NCBI GenBank assembly: GCA_024734495.1
Contig: JALMQS010000099.1
Coordinates: forward strand, 64,532,270 to 64,596,269
Direction: 5' to 3'
Source: Forficula auricularia
Taxonomy: Eukaryota; Arthropoda; Insecta; Dermaptera; Forficulidae
Length of the DNA: 64,000 nucleotides
The position numbers were made by a program, and so were the translations under genes. The notes below the pieces were generated by a model that saw nothing but the letters and a program-made list of their open reading frames with translations, did no database searches and was not told the origin of the DNA. Positions 12,301 to 24,300 of the stretch are shown in pieces. Position 1 is the stretch's first letter, and every line of letters begins with the position of its first letter.

Positions 12301-15300
12301 AAGTGCATTAAATCGAATTCGATTGGCAAATAAAAATTCATTTCCTGCTTTTTGGTGCATTTTCATGGAGGGGTGAACCGCGACCTAATATCGTGTACAC
12401 CTACTTCCACTTTCATTTACAAGTAGAAGACAATAGATGAAGGGGCATTATCCAATGAATTCCAAAATAATTCCACATAATTCAAAAGACTGTGTACACC
12501 TAATTCCAATTGCGGTTAACTCCTCGATTTTCATCATAACAATTTTATAAAAAAAAAAGTTTAAATATAATGTATTTAAGAATGTTCTCGAAATAAAGTT
12601 CTAATATTTACAAAAACAGGAGTTCAAGAGTAATAATTACAGAGATACAAACACCTCTTTTTGGGCCAGGGGTTAAAAAATAGGAAAATAAAAATCGTAC
12701 CTAATTCGCTTATTTGCTCTTTTGCTAAGACCGCCGACTAGATCAGGTTCAGCTGCGGTGAGAAGACCGACAGTGGAATCTGCTTCTTGATCTTCATTAA
12801 CCTCTAGATCCACAACAAGAGGCGTATCTCCTGAAGAACTGCTGGTGCTGCTTCGACCGGAGCTGATGGTTTCACCTCGACCAGGTAACGTCGACGATGT
12901 CAGTGACGTCACTTGGGTTGATGGAGAATGGTTTGTCTGTAAAGATAGCGAAAAAAGAACATTAACTTCAATTTGCCTTTAAAAGGAGGAATTTGTAAAG
13001 ACTTATAAGGCGAAACTAGCGAAAACCTGTTAGTTGATGTTACGACTGGACTTTTCAAGTTGACACTAATTTAGAAAATGATAGCGTGTAAAATTTCGAG
13101 TGCAAAATAGCAAATTAAAATTTAAAAAAGACGATCTGGTGTAACTTAAACACACCATGTTACTTTATAATAATCCTGCTCCTCTCGTATATTTATATAA
13201 ATTACAGGTTTTGACTAATATTGGAGCTAATCTATCTAAAAAAATTTTAATACTATTTCATTTGCGTAAATTTTTTCATTTTAAAATCTTAAAAAAGCTG
13301 AAATAATTCTGTCAAACAAAATTTAATTAAAGACAAGATTTAAGGCATAGGAAAAAAGTGCTGAGAATCAAATTCTTGGATAAGATGTTTGTGGAAAAAT
13401 TAAATATTAAAACAACATTGTTTTCTAGATTTGATCGTTTGATGGTTGAGTTGTTTATCGAATGAGAAATTTCGGCTAAAGCCACCTAGATTGCACATTT
13501 TTAATGGAAAAACCTCATCAGAATGCACAACGTTTTAACAACTATTTCTGCAGTGGTTCTCATTTGCTGAGGTCTCTAAACTGATGAAACCAACATACTT
13601 ACAAACAACAATACACAATAATTGGCTGTTTGAATTTATGGATCGAGTGTACACATTTGAAGATGGTGACGAAGTATCAGGTTTTGGGTCAAAAATCACA
13701 CCCTAATTATCAGTGTTTTTCTTCTAACTAGATTATATTAAGGACTTTGTAGCTTATTCAACATAACTCACGATGAGGCTGGTAAAAGTTATTATTGGAA
13801 AGATGTACTCCAGCAATCATGACTTTCTTCAATAATAATAATAATTATTGCTGGGTTGAATTTTTCCAATAGTGACTTCTTCAAAAGCATCAGACCGAGT
13901 TACACTTAACTATTTACAAAACCCCAAAGATAATAAAGAACTCTTAAGTTTGGAGTAAAACAGTCAAGGTGTTATTTTTGACCCTAAACCTGATACTTCC
14001 TAAACATGGCCTCATTGGCCGGAATAAAAAATTGATCTTTCAATGGCAAAAACCCCATGTTATGAGAGAGAGGCTTACATCACAGATTATAATTGAGATA
14101 GAGACTTGAAACTTGGGGGATATTTTTTTTTTATTTATTTCGAACCATATGAGCCCTTGTCAGCGTAAAAATTCGAAAATACCCAAAATAAGGACCACCT
14201 TAATATGGCATGTAAAAAATTATTTAACTTACAGGTGCTGATGACGATTGTTGTTGTTTTCTTCGTCGTACAGGTCGGCGAAGACGGGATTCTCTTATTG
14301 TCACATTAAGATCCCTTTTCAATTTGGAACTACTGACGTTATTCAGAGTGTTTTGTGTATGATAAGGGTTTGGGGGTAGATGTTGCGAAGGGGGTTGTTG
14401 CTGGCGCTTAAGCTGGTCCTCCGGAGCCACTGTTAGTTTCACCTTGATGGTTTTGCTGCCATAATGAGGGACCGTGATAGATGATCCCAGAGTATCATAT
14501 ATTGTTTTAACAAGACTGGCGATATCCTATGAAAAAAAAAATTAATTGAATCTTGAAAAAATAAAAAATTCTAATTAAATAGATTACACAAACGCAACAT
14601 ACGTCTTTTGTTATTTTTCCATGGCCTTCTAAATCGTATAACGTAAATGAGAACTCTTGGCGTTGTTTAACTCCAGAGCCGTAACCACCACCCTCGACCT
14701 GTACGTCACATTCGAATTGCTAAAAAGAAAAAAAAGAAAAAAATTAATAACTTAAAAAAATAAACATCGTTTTTTGTATGACATACAAACAAAGCTACCA
14801 TGGATTAACTAAGAATTCAATAGGAGTTTTAATTTTGGAATTATTAGGGTTTCAGTCGAAAGTAAAATCGGACCCCATTAGCGTCATTAATAATGTCTGT
14901 CAGTATGTCGAAGCATTGTAGCTAGTAAGCTAAATAAGATAAAACTTGAAATCAACAAGTTAGTTAGGTGCATTCTCTTCAAAATTAGAAATCGTATTAA
15001 AATTTTAATCGATTATTTTTGGGTGAGGGGTGAACCGCGATTGGAATTAGGTGTACACCGTTTTTGGAATTATTTGGAATTACTTTGGAATTCATTAGAT
15101 AATCTATTGTTATCTATTGTCTTTTACTGGAAATGAAAGTGGAAGTAGGTGCACACGATTTTAGGTCGTGGTTCACCCCTCGTTTTTGGGGAGCGTCGAA
15201 TATTTTTTCATTAGATGTGAATTATCCTGTAAAGATCTCTTTAAGTAGGCTAATCTCTAGGTGTGTCAGCCTGACTTTTAATGTATTTTCTTTTTCTCTG

Positions 15301-18300
15301 AAGAGAAGATGATATAAACTTTGTATATATGTATTTATTGAAAATTTATCTGAATAAATAAATATTCGATCATTTAGATTTTCAAAATGATATTTTCTAA
15401 ATCAGATAAATTTAAATGCAGCTATGGCAAATTTTCTATAAAAGGAAAAAACGGTTTCCCTATAAAATGAATATATTCAGTTTGAAAAAATTTAAAGATA
15501 AAGATAAATTATTTTCCTATCTTTCAGGATTTTTTCCTCCTTTTTGAAGAATAGAAATAATTTACAAATAAAAACCAACTATCAATCATCAAGAATCCGC
15601 TGTAAACTAACATAAATCGGAATTTCCCCATTTTTGAAGAAAAAAGATCAATCGCAATCGCGATGAATGAATGCAAACACTTAATTTTTTTCCTCTCTTC
15701 TCTTATTGTGGCATGCAGCCAACATTTGCTCAACATGAACCCAATGCCATCCATAGCTGATGATTTATTATTTAGTATTTATCATAAAAAGACATTAATG
15801 GGGATCAACTTGTTATTTATTTATAGGTCTAATTCCCTCTCTTCTTTGCAAATTGATAAGAAAAGACAATTTATGAATTATTATAGATATGAGATGCTCC
15901 TTGACTTTAGTAGTATAAGTCTATTTTTTAGAAATAATATACTATTGGGGGGGGGGGGGGGCTTAAACACTTTACAAATGAGTTACGCCAGAGGAGATGA
16001 AAAACAACCAATCTGACATATAATTAAAAATATTCCATTCCATCGGATTTAATAAATGACACCATCTTATGATTTTCTAAGAGTTACGCCACTTTCTATC
16101 ACTCATTGTAAAGAATTGAATTTCATAGAGACAATTCTTCAGAAACTTGGAAATACTATAAATCAACTAAATGTTTTACCTTCCACCGAGACCATGTTCC
16201 AATTATTAGATCTAATTGCACTTGACGAGTGAATGATGAACACTTTATCATTACCCAAAATATTGTGGCATATATATGTTGCAGAAAAAACCCGTTTTTT
16301 AATAAGAACGTGTTCTTACAAGTTAGAACGCGTTTCGCTGAATACCTTTATGGCAACTAGAGTTTACTGATGTTGGTTGAGTTTGGTTCAAAGGTCTAGA
16401 ATCTTCATTTTTAACCTTTCGCCTCATTTCGTGTGCTTATTTTCAAAATTTTTTAAACGAAAATGTCAAAAATTACATCCTCTACAACCTTTCTTCTAAT
16501 TTTTAGCATTTTGGACTCAACCATTATCAGTAAACTCTAGTTGCCATAAAGGTATTCAGCGAAACGCGTTCTTACTAAAAACGCGTTTTTACTGCAACAT
16601 ATATATATTTTTAAAGCTAAGAAAAGAGGGAGTAATAGAATTATATCAATAGTCAAAGTTTAGATTGATCTAGAACAGTGGTGGCGAACCTATGACCACG
16701 GGTCAAACACTGACCCACGAAGCCTTTTTAATTTTTATAAATTTACTTTTTAGATCATAAAATGAGGGCTCTAGGAAAATGTAACACTGCATTCTACATT
16801 GTGGTTTGTTTAAAAAAAATGTTAATAATATTTCTATTGTTCTATTATATATATATAGGCTGAAATTGAGTTTATGGACCATGACTTCATAAGCAAACAT
16901 AGCCGCCACTCAACGCCTGTAGGGTATTCCATTTCTGTGCTAAAGAATACAATGGTTGTATAACCACTAGGCGCAAAATGTAATATGGTTAAAATTACAT
17001 GTAAATTATAAAAAAATTACATAACTGAGTATACTAGATTCTATTGTCACCAGCACACAATTGTGTGCGAAATTTCAGTTCATTTATATATATATAATAG
17101 AACATATTTTTAAATATTATTATTATTAAGACGATAAGATAATAACCAGATGATATTCCATAAACTATGCTCAAAAAAAGTAACAGAGAAGATTCCATTC
17201 AACAGGTTTAGACATTAGACAGCAATAGGTCTAAATCTGCTGAAATCACTGAGCGTTGAGTAAGTCTAACATTAGTAAAGAAGACGTCCTCGACGACAAA
17301 TTTGAGAGAAGCTTTGGAGATTTTTGGGGTAGAGCCAAAGGCAGGTAATTTGGTCAAGATAAATGGGTCGTTTTTAATTAAAATAAACTCTCTAAAAACA
17401 ATTATTATTATCTAAATTTGGAAACTTCAACAATGAGTTTTTGACTATAACTAAAATTTAATTTTCTTTTACTATTATTCCGATTTTTTTTTTCTTTTAA
17501 AAGTGGAAGAGTAAAATCTGGTTCCATTCACCCCGCTATAAATAAAAATGACTCGCGGTTGTGATTGTCTGGCCATCTGGTTGTTTGCCTCCTCCCGAAA
17601 ATGCAATAAATTATCCCGATAAACAAAAAAAATAAAATTCATCATCAGCTAATTCGAAACCCAATCACCCAATCGGAACTTCTTTATCTAACTCCAATTA
17701 GTGGTAGGATAACTAAAAATATAAATAAAAATACTTTGGAGTCCAAGACACTTGTTGATGTTAACGCTATCAGTTGTTTTATTTTCTATTCATTTTCTTA
17801 TATAACCAAACTGTGTTCCCCCGATCATGACTAATTCCTCTTCCACCACCATTCATCCGAAGATTCATTCATTCATACTCCTCGTCTTATCACCATTAAC
17901 GATTTCCAAATCAAAGTGAAAGTCATTGTCTCTAACAAGTACAGCCATCGCAGACTATTAATTACTGGCCTTGGTAGGATTTATGTTACCATTTATTTTT
18001 CTGTTTTGAATTTTTAGTTTGTATACCTATTTCTTCAATTAATTTTTTAAGTTTTTTACTTTCATCGGAAGTGGACTTTGTGAAGTCTTATTATTTCAAT
18101 ATTATCAACTATATATAGTAATGAGGCGACTGTGGGTCAGTGGTCAGAGTGACGGGCCGCTGTCCTGAAGTATTCTGGTTCGAGATTGAGCCTCGGAAGA
18201 TATTTGCAGGCTTCTCCTCTTGGAAAGCAATGGCAAACTACCAAGAGTATAATTGCCTAGTCAACCTCTCCAAACTAGCCACTCGGAACCGGCGTTAAAA

Positions 18301-21300
18301 AGTAGGTCCCGTATATCTGTGTAAAACAGCTAAACACACTCAGCACAGGTATATGTGGAGAGGAGCCGACGCCCGTTCGGGCATGGCACTATAAGAAGAA
18401 GATATATATAGTAATAATGTGAGCTTTCACCAAAAATGCACGTTTTGTGGCCCCCTGTGCTTAAAAAGCTGTGTCTGTCTATAATCGTGATATCTTAAAG
18501 ACGATAAATCATAAGGAGATGAAATTTAAAAGTTTAAGTTAGTTATCGGTTCGGGATATCATAACAAGCAAAGGGTCCGCAGGGGGGGGGGGGGGCAAAA
18601 GGGTGCACATGCCCCCCACCCGAATAAAAAATTCCGTAACAACCCTGAATTCCGACCAGGACCTACTAAACTATTTTAATGTAACTTAAGCGCTATTGTA
18701 TTTAAGCACTACTTTTGCGGTCGCCCCTGATTGCAAGGTTTACGTTCAAATAGATTTAAAAAATTTTCAGTATTACATCAAGAATCAATTGTTCTTGTTT
18801 GATTATAATTTTTACATAAAAGGTATGCCTGTGAAGTCATGTGGTGTCTACTAACCAGCCATTATCTCTCTAACAAGTACAGTCCCCCTAGAGTACTAAT
18901 TACTGGCCTTGGTATAATTTTCTGTGAATATTTATTTATTTCTAATTTTCATATTATACGCCGATTTCTTCAATTAATTTTGTTTACATCAGTATTTTGT
19001 TTTCTTTTATTAAGGATTAAAAAGATTGTTTCACGTGGGCTGAGGATTTTTTTCTTAATTTCCTCTACCTAACCTTGAGCATGCCCAAAGAAAGGTAATA
19101 AAAAAAAATATATATATATGAAGCAGGAGATCAAATTCACGAGATAGGCATGCATTTAATTACAATTACATAATAAACGGAAGAATGTCTTCGGAACACT
19201 TCAAAGGATAATCATAAATAATTTGAAAAAAAATTTCAATTTGAAGACTGTATACAAATTAAATTAGTTATTAAAATGTAGGTATATACTATTTACCTAT
19301 CGAATTATAAATAAATAAATATATTATGTTGAAATTATATATTTTTTTTTTACTTCACACACATCTAAGTCTTTTTAGAAAGCCGAACAAAGGAAAAAAT
19401 TGTTATAAATATGGAGGGGAGGGAAAAGGTTTGTAATTTTCTCATATATAAGACTTCTGTAGTGAAATGGTCATTTTCGCCGTATAGTAAAATAAAAAGT
19501 ATATAAGTAAACTTTTTAATTTAAAATTATAGTTTGTTTTTTTGTTTTTTTGCTTTTCGGCCTTTCTAGTAATAAGGCAATTTACGATACTAATTATTAC
19601 TTTTTTTTAATTTGTCTCTACGGCGGGGTCAGATTTTAGTCGGATTCGAACCCGGATCCACTTGATTAGCAGGCTGACACGCTAACCCCTAGCCTAACCC
19701 GACCCCATAATTATTTACTTAGGGGCAAAAGTTGGTTTTGCAAACAGGCGACGAAATAGCTTGTCGCGGACTTGCTTTGCACCACAATGTTTTCAGTCTA
19801 ATTCAACTTCTATATATATTTCCAACTAATTATAATTAATTTATATATTATACAGTGCCGAAACTAGACTATTAATAAATTAGAAAACAATATACGCTGT
19901 GATTGTTGGTCAATTGTTAAATTCAAAATTCAAAAATGTAAACACTAAAATTTACAAAAACTGTATATTCCAATAGATCATATGTCTCTTCTTTATTAGA
20001 TGAAATACTATAAAAGTATGAATTACAATTGTGTCTATCCATTTCCCGCTTTAAATTCACTAGTCAACATTGCATAAGCTATTGTTTATTTCCCTACAAC
20101 AACTTATTAATTAATACCTATATACCTATAATTACCAATAACTAAAAAATTCATTTTTATTCTTCATTTCTTCATATATAAATAAATTAATTAATATAGA
20201 TATATAATAACAGAAATTGTTTTTGTGTAACATTCGTGTTCTTAAACCATGAGAAAATGTCGATTTGTCTAAAATGGAAGTGTTTAAATATTTATTCTTT
20301 TGGAATATACAACGGAATTCTTAGGAGTCCCCCATTAAATTTTTTTAATATGTTTCTCTTTGGAATGTTTGGTTTATTATTTTTCTGCATAAGTAAAATA
20401 TTTTAGTTAACATTCTTTTTGCAACCAATTTTTAAAATACTCGTTTTTATATACCTAGGTATATATATATATATATATTAAATACTTTTGTCATTAATTA
20501 CAAAACCTAAATAATTTTTTTTTATAGTCACATGGAATTTATGTTTCAAGTAAATGAAATGGAAAACGAAATAAAAATTTAATATCGTCTGGAAATGTAA
20601 TAAGAGAAAACAAAAATATCTTCCAGATGCCCGTGTTTTTCTCTCTCTGTGGACTCCGTGGGAGCCACTTGGAAATTCCCTATAAGTCAAAGAAGAAAGA
20701 ATTAAAAAGGGTTGCAAAAAAAGGTCAGTCATCGTTAAGACCATCAGACCATCCATGGCGGGAGGACTTATGGCCAAAAAGAGAGAACTTGCTAAACGAC
20801 TCCAGGTGGACGAAGTCGAGAATCGTTCCAAGTCTGGAAAAAATGAAGTATCCCACTTAGAGAACACAATAAAAGGTGAATGACAAATTGTTAGAAATAT
20901 CCTTAATCACAGGCAGAGATGAGCAAAATACGAAATCTTAGGTATTTTATAAACAAAATACTCATAAAACGCTATTTGAAATACCAAATATAAAAAACAA
21001 AAATCGAAAATTTCAAAAAAAAAAATATCAAAATATTTACTTCAAAAAAATGTATTAGAAATGCAAAACACTTGTAACACTTTGTAATTTAAATTTTATT
21101 GAATTTTAGATGATAATCCCATTCGTTACTCTTTTCTATATACCTAATTTAATTAATAAATTTAAATTATGAATATCATTTTAAGGAGGTTCTTTCGCGA
21201 CAATCCACACAACATTTTTTAGCCTCGTAACCATTCTATAAAGTAGGTTATGTTTTTTTAACGTGACTGTACATTTTACACGACTATATTCTCTTTATGA

Positions 21301-24300
21301 ATGGATCGTTTCCAAGCCATTGAATTTTATCTCCTCCACTAAAAATAATCGCCCAAATGTTTGTTTGTTTTTTTTTTTTATCAAAACTATGTCGTAAATA
21401 ATTTCAATTTTTTTTTTAAGTTACTCCGAATATATTATTTCTAACAAATATTAGTTTTTCATCAAGAGGGTCAAAGTCCTTCAATGAAAAAAAATTAAAT
21501 AATTATCATTTTCCCACCCTTTCCCAATCTATAATACCATATATAAAAAATTTCATTTTTAATTGCAATTATTTCATGTTTGGTGTGGTAAATCGTCTTC
21601 AAATTTTAACAGTGTGTTTATTATGCTTTTAATTACTTATATTCCAAGTTTCGAAGACTTATTGAATTTTTGCATTTGTGAAAGAACTACCTTAAAAGGA
21701 CATTATTTCCATATACCAAATAAATAATTGAAAGAAAAAATAAATTTCATCAAGACTTGTACTGCCTGCAAAATCAATTGTTGTATAGCTGGTCTGCGAA
21801 CAGAGTGAGCTAGAAAGCTAAAACTTAGCAAAAAGTCGGGCCCAATTTCATCTCATTAGTTACCCGCCCGAGATCTCTACAAAAACATTCCGATTTTTTC
21901 AGATTTGACATCTAGAAATTCTGAAAACTCAAAATCTTCGTAAAGGGATGACATATTTCAGAATAAAGATGAACCTTTTACAAAATGTTTTGAAAATTAT
22001 TCTTTCCATTTGTAATGCAAATAAATACATAAAATACAAATGAATTTGATTTGTAATATGTTCAGTTCTGAAAACAAGTAGATCTATTTCAAATCGTAGG
22101 AAACCTTATCGTGAATTTATTTATTCACAACGTAGTTAGTTCTAAAATCCGACAAATATACGAAATCTCTTTGATGAGGGCGAATTAATTTTTCATTTTA
22201 ATGGGAAGTGATCTTTTTAATTTCTTGAAAATTATTCTTAACGCTTGTTTTTTAAAGGAAAGAACTTCACTCATTCTAATTAGAACGATGAAACAATTTT
22301 TTTCTTTAATGATCTGATAAATGCTTGTTTTTTGATCGCGACAAAGCTATTGCAGGTCAAAGACAATCTAGTTGAAGGAAAAAAACTGGTGGAGAATTAT
22401 TATATAAAGTAAAGTATAATTTAGACTAGATTGAGATGGTTGGTTGGACAGCAAGAGCAAAGGAGGTCTTAGTGTTTGTTCGTTTGCCAAAATTTTCTAG
22501 CAGACAGACATTTAACAAATGTTTTCACTCCCTTTGACTTTTCTACAGTCGTCTGTCAATTTTTATAAAAGAATATGGATGGGATTGAATTTCTCGGAAC
22601 GCTTTAAAAATATCAAATGAAAAATATTTGATAGGGATAGGTATGCGGTGTAATGCTAATTACATACCGAGATTTATAAAATGTGGAATTTAATTCGCGT
22701 TGCTTGGACATGACAACAGTTTGTATTTACGTTCTGATCTATCTTATAACAATACTATCTCTATCAATCAAGATGCAGAGTTTATTTTACGCCCACTTAA
22801 CTTCTCACAATAGATTGTACAAGATCCACTCATCTTGTACCTTGTAGGTATTCTGCTTCAATTCTACTTTTATATTTAAGAAACTCATATTATGTTTATT
22901 TTCTTTAATTAATGTATGAGTTTATTTCACATGAAATAAATATTTTTATTTACTTATCTATCCAGAAAATACACAACATACAATATGTCGTGTCCTATAG
23001 AGTTGACAAGTCAACTGTACATAGGACCTGATAAAAATTAATATTTATTTAATTTTACAAAGAATTATAATAAATGAAATATGGTGTACATTCCTAACCA
23101 TTAGTTCACATTAAACATATCACAGGGTGAATCAGAGCGATCTGGTCCATTTAACTAATTTTTTCCTCAATATTTTCTTGTCGCACGACAGATTTTTTAG
23201 ATCATTTGGGAGTTTATTAAAATATTTAATTGCCATAAAATAGGCATTTTTTGAGTAATTGACTTATTAATCTTTGCCAGGACAATTGATCTATGTCTAG
23301 TTCTGCCACTATGTTCATCATAATAACAAACAACAGAGTTCACATTAAAAGATTCATCAATACTCAAGACAGATTGCACCTTAATTTTTTTAATAAGTCT
23401 AGTCAGTATAGTGATAAAGTGGTATCGTTGCATTATCATATTTACCCCCCCCCCCCCCCCCCAAGCAATTATACCATAGTTAATTATACTCTCAAACAGA
23501 GCCTGATAAATTACATTCATAGCCCTTGGATCCAATATTGCTCACAACTTATATAATACAAAATTTTTATATCTGGTATCTTGATAATTTGCTTTATGTG
23601 ATAGTTCCATCTCATATGACAGTCTATATAGATACCCAAATATATATCATATTCAAAACAGGGAGAAATTTTTAAAAAACTGTAATGATAAAATGTATGT
23701 AGCATATAATAATATACTAGTAGTAGATAAACATAAATTAAAAATGTGTGTAGAAAAAAGTTTTAATCAAATTTGGGTACAAAATTTGATTTTCTAAGAG
23801 CCTTGGCTCAAGATTTTATTTTTATTTAATTCAAAATTAGATAAATTATTCCTCAAAGAAACTATAAAAATCACTATTGAAGTACGTTTCATGGCCCCAT
23901 ATACCAAATTTATATATAAGTAAATCTATTAAGTGTTAAACCTTTTTTTATAATTAAAAGTATAATTCCTTACATTTGATTTAAAATTCCTATAATTTCC
24001 ATCATTCAATCGATTCTATAAGTACCTTCAAGTCTGTCCCATCCCATTAATATTTCCTAAGATTCTAGACTTTTAGATGTTGTTTCACCTTCTTAAGAAA
24101 AGTTAGTATTCCCACCTGCTTCCAGCTATCCTAATTCTTACATTTCATTCATTCCTTAAAACTCAAGTCTAATAAAAGTTTGTAAAAATATCTTAGACTC
24201 CAATATAAGCAGTGAATTTCAAAATTCTACTCCTCTCTTTTTCCTACAAGTATGTAAGTCAATCTAGACTTACAGGTGTGCTTCATTTTCTTTCATCCAT

